From an uncultured Clostridia bacterium (GTDB lineage: Bacteria > Bacillota > Clostridia > Oscillospirales > CAG-272): a DNA stretch of 7,694 nucleotides. The notes beneath the pieces were generated by a model. The model was not told the DNA's origin, made no database searches, and saw nothing but the letters and a program-made list of their open reading frames with translations. This document shows, in pieces, positions 1 to 6,276 of the stretch. How positions within the stretch are numbered: the first letter of the stretch is position 1; the number at the start of each line of letters is the position of its first letter. The translations under genes and the position numbers were made by a program. The stretch is from NCBI GenBank assembly GCA_947304475.1, contig CAMZBE010000059.1:1-7694 (forward strand). The letters are read 5' to 3'.

Positions 1-1
1 C

Positions 2-493
2 AACGAGGGGCGGCTCGGAGCGGTGCGCGACGTGGCGTTCGCCGTCCGGGAACTTTCGCTTGACGACGAGTTGTTCGTCGTCGCGGGGGACAATCTGCTC
101 GACTTTTCGCTCGCCCGGTTCCTCGCCTACGCGAAGGGGAAAGGCGCGTCCTCGGTGCTTCGCTACTACGAACCGAGTGTCGAACGCCTGAAAAAGTGCG
201 GTGTGCTTGAGATCGGGGATGACGATCGGATCCTCTCGATGGTCGAGAAACCGGCGGAACCGAAGTCCCACTGGTGCTGTCCGCCCTTCTACTATTTCAC
301 GAAAGAAGACGCCCGCCGGGTGGAAGAGGGCATCGCATCGGGCTGCGGCGTCGACGCACCGGGCAGTTTCATCGCCTGGCTTTCGTCGGTCTCGCCGGTC
401 TACGCGATGGAGATGCCGGGACGCCGCTACGACATCGGCGATCTCAAGAGTTACGAAGAAGTCAAGAAAAAATACAGGGGGATCGAAAAATGA
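2..493 (+). CDS. Sugar-1-phosphate nucleotidyltransferase, C-terminal part (5' end outside window)
   Basis: This is the last 163 residues of an NTP_transferase (RmlA/GlmU-like) enzyme, which joins a sugar-1-phosphate to an NTP to give a nucleotide sugar and pyrophosphate in the cytoplasm. The frame is open from base 2, so the gene begins upstream. The GTG at 23 is not the true start, because family-like sequence (NEGRLGAVRDVAF) precedes it. Numbering from the window edge, VVAGDN at 26-31 is the nucleotidyltransferase core motif with an Asp expected to help bind metal. VEKP at 81-84 is the usual sugar-binding region, and RRYDIGDLKSY at 141-151 is the usual C-terminal motif with a second acidic site. 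The N-terminal GxGTRxxPxT nucleotide loop is not in view. The stop overlaps the start of the epimerase by 4 bases (ATGA), so the two are probably translated together. The family is clear. The sugar and nucleotide cannot be told from this fragment; glucose-1-phosphate thymidylyltransferase is the likeliest annotation, but UTP- or CTP-using relatives fit as well. Confidence 0.85.
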   Translation, partial: NEGRLGAVRDVAFAVRELSLDDELFVVAGDNLLDFSLARFLAYAKGKGASSVLRYYEPSVERLKKCGVLEIGDDDRILSMVEKPAEPKSHWCCPPFYYFTKEDARRVEEGIASGCGVDAPGSFIAWLSSVSPVYAMEMPGRRYDIGDLKSYEEVKKKYRGIEK

Positions 494-1566
494 TCGCACC
501 GAATATCCGACTCGACGGACAAACGATACTCGTGACCGGCGCCGCCGGCTTCATCGGCGCGAACCTTGCAGAAGGACTGCTTGCGAGCGGGAACGGGATC
601 ACCGTGATCGGCTTCGACAATCTGAACGACTATTACGACGTGCGCCTTAAAGAAGCGCGGCTTGCCAGAATCGAAGGCGCGGCGAAACGGAACCCCGGGA
701 ACCGTTGGGTTTTTATTCGCGGCGACCTCTCCGACGGAGACGCAGTCGACGCGCTGCTCCGGGACCACCGCCCTGCTCTGGTCGTCAATTTGGCAGCGCA
801 GGCGGGGGTTCGGTACTCGATCGATCATCCCGACGCCTACCTTTCAAGCAACGTGATCGGCTTCTACAATATCCTCGAGGCGTGCCGGCACTACCCGGTC
901 CTGCACCTGGTCTACGCGTCCTCGTCCTCGGTCTACGGCTCGAATAAAAAAGTGCCGTATTCGACCGACGATATGGTCGACGATCCGGTCTCGCTCTACG
1001 CCGCGACCAAAAAATCGAACGAACTGTTCGCCCACGCCTACGCCAAACTCTACGACGTCCCGACCACGGGGCTCCGGTTCTTCACGGTCTACGGTCCCGC
1101 CGGGCGTCCCGATATGGCGTATTTCGGCTTCACCGACAAATTGAGACGCGGGGAGACCATCAAGATCTTCAACTACGGCAACTGCAAACGCGACTTCACC
1201 TACGTCGACGACATGGTAGAGGGGATCCGCCGCGTACTGGTGCGCGCCCCCGAAAAGAAGAAGGGCGAAGACGGTCTGCCGATTCCGCCCGTCCGGCTCT
1301 ACAACATCGGGAACAGCAACCCCGAGAACCTGCTCGATTTCGTTTCGGTTCTGCAGGAAGAACTGATCCGCGCCGGCGTCCTGCCCGCCGACTACGATTT
1401 CGACGCGCACAAGCAACTGGTGCCGATGCAGCCGGGCGACGTTCCGATCACCTTCTCCGATACGTCGCCGCTCGAACGCGACACCGGGTTCCGTCCCGCC
1501 ACACCGCTCCGCGAGGGGCTTCGCCGCTTTGCCGAGTGGTATCGGGGATACTACCTCGACAAATAA
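490..1566 (+). CDS. NAD-dependent epimerase, UDP-glucuronate 4-epimerase-like
   Basis: A complete 358-residue extended SDR enzyme, normal length for the family. It should bind NAD and invert C4 of a UDP-sugar, most likely UDP-glucuronate to UDP-galacturonate, in the cytoplasm. The Rossmann loop TGAAGFIG is at 16-23. D43 in FDNLNDYYD probably contacts the adenosine ribose. The catalytic serine cluster YASSSSVYG is at 142-150, and the Tyr/Lys pair YAATK at 170-174 (Y170, K174) is intact. RDFTYVDD at 234-241 and the C-terminal MQPGDVP at 313-319 are typical of UDP-glucuronate 4-epimerases and help separate it from GalE. The ATG at 490 is chosen because the Rossmann strand begins about ten residues later and AGGGGG at 476-481 lies 8 bases upstream; longer in-frame starts would run far into the preceding gene. 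It overlaps the nucleotidyltransferase by 4 bases. Substrate is inferred from family resemblance; another UDP-sugar 4-epimerase or dehydratase-like role is possible. Confidence 0.88.
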   Translation: MIAPNIRLDGQTILVTGAAGFIGANLAEGLLASGNGITVIGFDNLNDYYDVRLKEARLARIEGAAKRNPGNRWVFIRGDLSDGDAVDALLRDHRPALVVNLAAQAGVRYSIDHPDAYLSSNVIGFYNILEACRHYPVLHLVYASSSSVYGSNKKVPYSTDDMVDDPVSLYAATKKSNELFAHAYAKLYDVPTTGLRFFTVYGPAGRPDMAYFGFTDKLRRGETIKIFNYGNCKRDFTYVDDMVEGIRRVLVRAPEKKKGEDGLPIPPVRLYNIGNSNPENLLDFVSVLQEELIRAGVLPADYDFDAHKQLVPMQPGDVPITFSDTSPLERDTGFRPATPLREGLRRFAEWYRGYYLDK

Positions 1567-1645
1567 GAACGGTCCCCCGTTCCGGGCGGGGGATCGCCGC
1601 TTTTACCGTCCGGGGGACGAATACAAACGAAAGGGGGAAACCGCC
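1567..1645 (+). promoter_or_regulatory. 79-base leader before ecfT with competing G/C hairpins
   Basis: The gap between epimerase and ecfT can fold in more than one way. Bases 1571-1579 pair with 1587-1595 (9 pairs including one G-U, 7-base loop). The same left arm, 1572-1579 (GTCCCCCG), is also exactly complementary to 1611-1618 (CGGGGGAC). A third G5 run at 1633-1637 is the ecfT ribosome binding site, and the C5 tract could pair with it too. The first hairpin is followed after 5 bases by TTTT (1601-1604), so it could act as a weak terminator for the upstream genes, but the T run is short and displaced. No convincing -35/-10 pair was seen here, and the gap is too short for a cobalamin riboswitch. 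Regulatory function is inference. Confidence 0.35.
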
Positions 1646-2530
1646 GTGACCTACGCCGACCGACTGCATCCGCTGACGGTCTTTCTTTGGTATCTTGCGA
1701 TCCTGGTCCTGACCATGACCGCGACGAGCCCCGCCGCGCTGCTCCCCCTGTTCGTTTCCGCCGTTCTGCTCCGGGGCGTGCAGATCGGGGCGAAAAGACT
1801 GCTGGCGGGCGTTCCGCTCGCCCTGCTCCTTCTGCTCTCGGTCACCGCGATTAACCTGTTCCTCGTCCACCGCGGGGCGAAGATCCTGTTCTTTCTGAAC
1901 GGAAAACCCGTCACGCTCGAGGCGGGACTGGCGGGGGTATCGTCGGGCGTGATGATCCTCTCGGTGATCCTGTTCTGTTCCTGCCTTGCCCGGTCGCTGC
2001 CCGGCGACCGCCTGCTTTCGCTCTTTGCGCGGCGGTTGCCGCGCCTGGCGCTTTTGCTCCGTATGACGCTCGGTTTCATCCCCCGGCTCCGCCTGCGCTA
2101 CCGGGAGATCACCGACGCGCGGGGGGCGCTCGGACTTGCGGACGAACGGGGCGTGATCCGGAAGATCAGGGCGCGCCTCTCCGATCTCTCGATCCTGACG
2201 ACGCTGATGCTCGAAGAGTCGATGGATCAGGCGGACGGGATGCGGGCGCGGGGCTACGGGCTTCCGGGTGCGACGCGCGCCGTCACGGAACCGAAGACCT
2301 TCCGGGACGGTCTGCTTGCCGGCGCGCTGGTATTGCTTCTCGTCCCGGCGCTCTATCCGCTGTTCTCGGGGAGAGGGGAATGGAACTGGTACCCGCTCGA
2401 TACGGCGGCGCTGCTCCCCGATCTTCCGCTCGCCCTTTGCTATGCCGCGGGAACGGCGATCGCCGTCCTGCCCATCTTCCTCGAAGGAAAGGAAACGCTG
2501 AAATGGCATATCTTACGCTCTCGGATCTGA
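1646..2530 (+). CDS. ecfT: ECF transporter transmembrane coupling protein EcfT
   Basis: A 294-residue integral membrane protein, the T component of an ECF importer. It anchors the ATPase domains and passes their movement to the substrate-binding S component. The N-terminus (ADRLHPLTVFLWYL) matches the usual EcfT/CbiQ opening in which a HP pair precedes the first helix. Likely membrane segments are near residues 10-25, 28-46, 55-77, 95-120, 222-240 and 256-279. The cytoplasmic region between the fourth and fifth carries MRARGYG at 199-205, the Ala-Arg-Gly coupling motif that contacts the ATPases. The start is taken as GTG 1646: GGGGG at 1633-1637 lies 8 bases upstream and the protein then begins just before helix one. 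The ATG at 1529 in the same frame lies inside the epimerase gene and would add 39 polar residues. The 3' end overlaps the ATPase gene by 28 bases, which suggests coupled translation. Confidence 0.9.
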   Translation: MTYADRLHPLTVFLWYLAILVLTMTATSPAALLPLFVSAVLLRGVQIGAKRLLAGVPLALLLLLSVTAINLFLVHRGAKILFFLNGKPVTLEAGLAGVSSGVMILSVILFCSCLARSLPGDRLLSLFARRLPRLALLLRMTLGFIPRLRLRYREITDARGALGLADERGVIRKIRARLSDLSILTTLMLEESMDQADGMRARGYGLPGATRAVTEPKTFRDGLLAGALVLLLVPALYPLFSGRGEWNWYPLDTAALLPDLPLALCYAAGTAIAVLPIFLEGKETLKWHILRSRI

Positions 2531-4164
2531 CATTTGCCTATCAAGGCGCGGCGTCCCCCGCCCTTGCCGGGTGTTCGCTCTCGGTCGGGGAAGGGGAGTT
2601 TTTGCTTGTCGTCGGGCGGAGCGGATGCGGGAAAACCACGCTTCTGCGCTGCCTGAAACCCGCGCTTGCTCCCCACGGGGTGACGGCGGGCGACGTCGCG
2701 CTCGGCGGCACGTCGATCGGGGATTTGTCCCCCCGCGACGCGGCGACGCTGATCGGTTTCGTCGGGCAGGATCCCGAACGGCAGACGGTGTGCGACACGG
2801 TGTTCGCCGAGATCGCGTTCGGATTGGAAGCGGTCGGCGTCGAGGGGACGCTGATTCCCGGACGCGTCGCCGAGGCGGCGGACTTTCTCGGGATCGCGCA
2901 CCTCGCGTCCCGCAAGATCTGCGAACTGTCGGGCGGCGAAAAGCAACTGGTCAATCTCGCGTCGGCGCTGGCTCTCCGCCCGCGGCTGTTGCTGCTCGAC
3001 GAGCCGGTCACGCGGCTCGATCCTCCGGCAAAACTCCGTTTTCTTTCCGCGGTGCGCCGCGTCAACGAAGAGGCGGGCGTGACCGTAATCCTCGCGGGAC
3101 ACGATACCGAGGAACTGTTTCCCGTCGTCGACCGCGTCGTTTATATGGACGCCGGACGGATCGTTTCGGCGCTCCCGCCGCGTGCGTTCGTGAAGGAAGC
3201 GGCGGGCGAGGCGCTCTCGTTTTTACCGACCGTGCCCCGCGTTTTCCGCCTTGCAAACGGGACCGGCGAGCCCCCGCTCTCGGTGCGCGAGGGGCGCCTT
3301 TGGCTGACCGGGACGCTCGGCGGAAAAGCGGTGACCGAACCCGACGGGACGGATGACGCCACGGCAAAGGACGACGCTCTGAAGACGCAGGAACTGCTTT
3401 CCGCCCGCGACGTGTGGTTCCGCTACGGGCGGAACGAGCCCGACGTCGTTGCCAACCTTTCCTGTACGCTTTCACCGGGCGAGATCCTCTCGGTCGTCGG
3501 CCCGAACGGGGCGGGGAAGACCACGCTTCTGAAACTGTTGGCGGGGATCCTCTGTCCCTTTGCCGGAACCGTGCGTTACGAAGGGAAGAGGGGACTTCCC
3601 AAACCGGGGCGTGACGGGATCGCCTATCTGCCGCAGAACCCCGCGCTTCTCTTCGCCCGTGACACGGTGCGCGAAGAACTGCGCGAGATGACCGGCGGAA
3701 CGCCCGACGGAGACGAGCGGATCGAACGGATGTCCGCCCGCCTGTATCTCGACGGGATTCTCGACGCGCACCCCTACGATATAAGCGGCGGCGAACAGAC
3801 GCGGCTCGCCCTTGCCAAACTGCTCCTGCTCTCCCCGCGCGTCCTGCTGCTCGACGAACCGACGGCGGGACTTGATCCGATCGCGAAAAAACAACTCCGC
3901 GACCTGCTTCGCGAACTCGCGAAAAGCGGATGCGGGGTGGTGCTCGCCACGCACGATCTTACCTTTGCCGCGGTGATCTCCGATCGCGTCGCCACCTTCT
4001 TTCGCGCGACGCTCGCTTCGTCTTCCGACGTGCGCCGTTTCTTTTCCGGCAACCGGTTCTACACTACGCAGGCGGTGCGTCTGACGCGCGATCTGCTCCC
4101 GGTTTCGCTCACGGCGGACGAGGCGGTCGCTGTCCTCAAAGAGAGGGCGGGAGGTGCAACGTGA
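2503..4164 (+). CDS. ecfA: Fused two-domain ECF transporter ATPase (EcfA-EcfA')
   Basis: A 553-residue cytoplasmic protein with two complete ABC ATPase domains in one chain, powering the ECF importer. Domain 1: aromatic A-loop Y13, Walker A GRSGCGKTT 38-46, Q-loop Q89 in GQDPERQ, signature LSGGEKQ 142-148, Walker B LLLLDEP 162-168 with E167, switch H200. Domain 2: Walker A GPNGAGKTT 333-341, Q378, signature ISGGEQ 427-432, Walker B VLLLDEP 447-453 with E452, H484. All expected catalytic residues are present in both halves, so both ATP sites look competent. A linker of roughly 70 residues (about 240-310) joins them. The C-terminal tail holds FFSGNRFYTT at 513-522, which I recall from other fused ECF ATPases. 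ATG 2503 is chosen because the first strand and A-loop follow at once and AAAGGA (2488-2493) is 9 bases upstream; the in-frame ATG at 2380 would add 41 residues read from inside ecfT. The stop overlaps the S component start by 4 bases. Confidence 0.93.
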   Translation: MAYLTLSDLTFAYQGAASPALAGCSLSVGEGEFLLVVGRSGCGKTTLLRCLKPALAPHGVTAGDVALGGTSIGDLSPRDAATLIGFVGQDPERQTVCDTVFAEIAFGLEAVGVEGTLIPGRVAEAADFLGIAHLASRKICELSGGEKQLVNLASALALRPRLLLLDEPVTRLDPPAKLRFLSAVRRVNEEAGVTVILAGHDTEELFPVVDRVVYMDAGRIVSALPPRAFVKEAAGEALSFLPTVPRVFRLANGTGEPPLSVREGRLWLTGTLGGKAVTEPDGTDDATAKDDALKTQELLSARDVWFRYGRNEPDVVANLSCTLSPGEILSVVGPNGAGKTTLLKLLAGILCPFAGTVRYEGKRGLPKPGRDGIAYLPQNPALLFARDTVREELREMTGGTPDGDERIERMSARLYLDGILDAHPYDISGGEQTRLALAKLLLLSPRVLLLDEPTAGLDPIAKKQLRDLLRELAKSGCGVVLATHDLTFAAVISDRVATFFRATLASSSDVRRFFSGNRFYTTQAVRLTRDLLPVSLTADEAVAVLKERAGGAT

Positions 4165-4844
4165 CGACACGGCGCACCTGCGCTTTTTTGCTTGCGGTCG
4201 GGGGGGTTCTTCTGGCTTTCGACGCGTTTTTGTGGTTTCGCGGACAGTATCGGCTCGCCTTTCCGATCCTTGCGTTCCTTCTGACGCTCCCCGCTCTGAT
4301 CGTCTTCGAGTGGCGGCGTACCGGGGCGCGCGAACTGGCGGCGATCGCCGTCATGACCGGAATTTCGGTGGTCGGACGGGTACTCTTCGCCCCGCTTCCG
4401 GGGTTCAAACCGGTCTCCGCCGTCGTGATCCTGACCGGACTTTCCTTCGGTCCGCTCGCCGGGTTCATGACCGGGGCGGCGACGGCGTTGCTCTCCAACT
4501 TCTTTTTCGGGCAGGGCCCCTGGACGGCGTTCCAGATGCTCGCCTGGGGAGCGGTCGGCTTTCTTGCCGGACTCTTTTCGCGGAGCCGGATCCGCAAAAA
4601 TCCGTTTCTTCTCTGCCTGCTTGGGGTGATCGGCGGCGTCCTGTTCTCGGCTCTGACCGACCTTTGGACGACGGTTGCCGCGACCGGGACGCTGCTTCCC
4701 GCCGCCTACCTGACCTTTCTGATCTCGGGTTTCCCGTTCACTCTGCTGTACGCCGTCTCGAACGTCCTGTTCCTTGTTCTGCTCACCCGTCCGATCCTTC
4801 GCAAGACCGACCGGCTGAAGCGGAAGTACGGCTTGTTCTCCTGA
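4161..4844 (+). CDS. ECF transporter S component (substrate-binding membrane protein), substrate unknown
   Basis: A 227-residue, very hydrophobic protein with about six membrane segments, expected to bind a vitamin-like molecule outside the cell and carry it across by toppling when docked on EcfT. Likely helices are near 7-26, 32-49, 58-77, 86-112, 124-139, 150-174 and 184-209, some perhaps half-helices. The stretch AAIAVMTGISVVGR (60-73) resembles the small-residue A-xxx-A docking helix of S components. FKPVSAVVILTGLSFGP (82-98) and NFFFGQGPW (113-121) look conserved and are placed where substrate loops usually lie. The start is GTG 4161: GGAGG at 4150-4154 is upstream, and it overlaps the ATPase stop as GTGA. 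Being last in a T-ATPase-S operon supports the call strongly. From memory the FKPV...FFGQGPW pattern resembles S components predicted for cobalamin or its lower-ligand precursor, but no B12 riboswitch is visible, so the substrate is left open. Confidence 0.85.
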   Translation: MTTRRTCAFLLAVGGVLLAFDAFLWFRGQYRLAFPILAFLLTLPALIVFEWRRTGARELAAIAVMTGISVVGRVLFAPLPGFKPVSAVVILTGLSFGPLAGFMTGAATALLSNFFFGQGPWTAFQMLAWGAVGFLAGLFSRSRIRKNPFLLCLLGVIGGVLFSALTDLWTTVAATGTLLPAAYLTFLISGFPFTLLYAVSNVLFLVLLTRPILRKTDRLKRKYGLFS

Positions 4845-4889
4845 ATATACTGCAATATACCGCGCACGCGCATATCTTCCCGAAAAAGA
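4845..4889 (+). other. Intergenic stretch with near-palindrome and direct repeat upstream of promoter
   Basis: This A+T-richer segment follows the S component stop. AATATAC occurs twice, at 4844-4850 and 4854-4860, separated by TGC. The same bases form a near-perfect palindrome at 4846-4859 (TATACTGCAATATA, 12 of 14 positions symmetric), about 30 bases before the -35 box. It could be an operator, but the symmetry is short and AT-rich. No intrinsic terminator is visible after the ECF operon, so readthrough into the next gene is likely. Confidence 0.3.
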
Positions 4890-4918
4890 TTGACTTTTTT
4901 CTCTCTTTATGTTAAAAT
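4890..4918 (+). promoter_or_regulatory. Strong sigma-A/sigma-70 type promoter
   Basis: The -35 box TTGACT (4890-4895) matches 5 of 6 consensus bases. After a 17-base spacer, the -10 box TAAAAT (4913-4918) also matches 5 of 6. TG at 4910-4911, one base before the -10, makes an extended -10. The surroundings are AT-rich in an otherwise GC-rich window. The transcript should begin near 4925, giving a leader of about 71 bases before the aminotransferase. Confidence 0.8.
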
Positions 4919-4938
4919 TATTAGAAAATAAGAACTCT

Positions 4939-4979
4939 TCCGTTGCCCCGCAACGGATCTTTCCCCCGCGGATCGGGGG
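4939..4979 (+). promoter_or_regulatory. Two tandem hairpins in the aminotransferase leader RNA
   Basis: Hairpin 1: 4939-4945 (TCCGTTG) pairs perfectly with 4951-4957 (CAACGGA) around a 5-base loop. Hairpin 2: 4963-4968 (CCCCCG) pairs perfectly with 4974-4979 (CGGGGG) around a 5-base loop and ends 5 bases before the ribosome binding site AAGGAG (4985-4990). Neither is followed by a T run, so they are not ordinary intrinsic terminators. They may stabilise the messenger or control ribosome access. I do not recognise a known riboswitch class. Confidence 0.45.
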
Positions 4980-4995
4980 TAATAAAGGAGTGGCT

Positions 4996-6276
4996 ATGAA
5001 TTATCCCTGCGACAGCGAACCCCGCGCGAAAAAGATCGAGGTCCCGTTCTCTCCGCCCGACGTGGGCGAAGAGGAGATCCGTGAGGTCGCCGACACGCTT
5101 CGTTCCGGTTGGATCACGACGGGACCGAAGACCAAAAGACTGGAAAAAGAGATCGCCGCCTGGATCGGTGTGGGTGAGACCGGGGACGGCGTACCGCGCT
5201 GCGTCGCGCTGAACAGCCAGACCGCCTGCGCGGAAATGGCGCTCCGCACGGTGGGGATCGGTCCCGGGGACGAGGTGATCGTTCCCGCCTATACCTATAC
5301 CGCTTCCGCTTCGGTCGTCTGCCACGTCGGCGCGACCTTGAAGATCGTCGACGTACAGAAAGACGGTCTTGAGATGGACTACGACGCCGTCGCAAGCGCG
5401 ATCACCGACAGAACCAAGGCGATCATTCCGGTCGACCTCGGCGGAGTGCCCTGCGATTACGACAGGATCTTTTCGATCGTCGAAGACGCGAAAGGAAAGT
5501 TCCGCCCCGCAAGCGCGATCCAGGAATCGCTCGGCAGGATCGCCGTGATGGCGGATACCGCCCACGCCTTCGGCGCCGAACGGAAAGGGAAGATGATCGG
5601 AAACGTCGCCGACTTCTCGTCCTTCTCCTTCCACGCCGTGAAGAATTTCACGACCGGAGAGGGCGGATGTCTGACCTGGCGGGATATCCCCGGCGTCGAC
5701 AGTGGGGAGATCTATCGTACCCTGCAACTTCTGTCCCTTCACGGACAGAGCCGCGACGCCTTCAATAAGACGCGCCCCGGCGCGTGGGAATACGACGTCG
5801 TCGCGCCGCTTTATAAATGCAACATGACCGACATCATGGCGTCGATCGGACTGGCGCAGTTCCGCCGCTATCCCGGGATGCTTGCCCGCAGGCGCGAGAT
5901 CATCGCGCGCTACGACGCGGCGTTCCACCCGCTCGGGGTGAAGACGCTGCCGCACTACACCGCCGATCATTCGTCGTCGGGACACCTCTATATCACGCGG
6001 GTATTCGACCGGGCGGGACGCCCGATCGGGGACGATCTGCGGCGGGAGATCATCGTCAAACTCGCCGAGGCGGGCGTGTCCGCCAACGTACATTACAAGC
6101 CGCTGCCGATGCTGACGGCGTACCGCGATCTCGGATTCGATATCAAGGATTATCCCAACGCCTACGCGCATTACGAAAACGAGATCACGCTTCCGCTCCA
6201 CACCCGCCTGACCGACGAGATGGTGGACTACGTGATCAAACAGTATTCGAGAATTATCAAAGAGGCGGTCAAATGA
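4996..6276 (+). CDS. DegT/DnrJ/EryC1/StrS family PLP-dependent sugar aminotransferase
   Basis: A 426-residue fold-type I aminotransferase that should move an amino group, usually from glutamate, onto a keto-sugar nucleotide; PglE, which makes a UDP-4-amino-4,6-dideoxy sugar, is the closest functional model. LNSQTA at 72-77 matches the phosphate-binding SxTA-type motif after the first strands. D187 in ADTAHAFGAE (186-195) should pair with the PLP ring nitrogen, and K216 in FHAVKNFTTGEGG is the Schiff-base lysine. VHYKPLP near the C-terminus is typical of the family. It is some 30-50 residues longer than many members, partly through extra sequence around 163-182 before the D187 strand. ATG 4996 is chosen for AAGGAG 5 bases upstream; the in-frame ATG at 4909 lies within the promoter, before the predicted transcript start. 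It is the first gene after the promoter and overlaps the phosphoglycosyl transferase by 4 bases. The exact sugar is not known. Confidence 0.9.
   Translation: MNYPCDSEPRAKKIEVPFSPPDVGEEEIREVADTLRSGWITTGPKTKRLEKEIAAWIGVGETGDGVPRCVALNSQTACAEMALRTVGIGPGDEVIVPAYTYTASASVVCHVGATLKIVDVQKDGLEMDYDAVASAITDRTKAIIPVDLGGVPCDYDRIFSIVEDAKGKFRPASAIQESLGRIAVMADTAHAFGAERKGKMIGNVADFSSFSFHAVKNFTTGEGGCLTWRDIPGVDSGEIYRTLQLLSLHGQSRDAFNKTRPGAWEYDVVAPLYKCNMTDIMASIGLAQFRRYPGMLARRREIIARYDAAFHPLGVKTLPHYTADHSSSGHLYITRVFDRAGRPIGDDLRREIIVKLAEAGVSANVHYKPLPMLTAYRDLGFDIKDYPNAYAHYENEITLPLHTRLTDEMVDYVIKQYSRIIKEAVK

Noticed and set aside
1567..1645. Cobalamin or other vitamin riboswitch ahead of the ECF operon
   Set aside because: The gap is only 79 bases and shows no conserved riboswitch core I can recognise; only simple G/C hairpins are present.
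1448..2509. 353-codon minus-strand open frame opposite ecfT
   Set aside because: Composition is dominated by Arg, Gln and Glu with no recognisable fold, and it is antisense to a membrane protein with clear EcfT motifs; a codon-bias shadow.
2571..3356. Arg-rich + strand open frame within the ATPase gene
   Set aside because: Out-of-frame shadow of ecfA, whose two ABC domains have every expected motif.
4882..4900. GAAAAAG...CTTTTTT stem-loop as a terminator for the ECF operon
   Set aside because: The stem is almost entirely A-T and overlaps the -35 box of a strong promoter, so a promoter explains the sequence better.
4909..4995. Upstream ATG at 4909 as start of the aminotransferase
   Set aside because: It lies between the -35 and -10 boxes, before the predicted transcript start, has no Shine-Dalgarno sequence, and ATG 4996 has an excellent one.
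4921..6201. Very long minus-strand open frame (426 codons) opposite the aminotransferase
   Set aside because: It is the mirror of a GC-rich coding gene, with an Arg/Asp/Gly-rich composition, no family motif and no ribosome binding site; the + strand protein has intact catalytic motifs.
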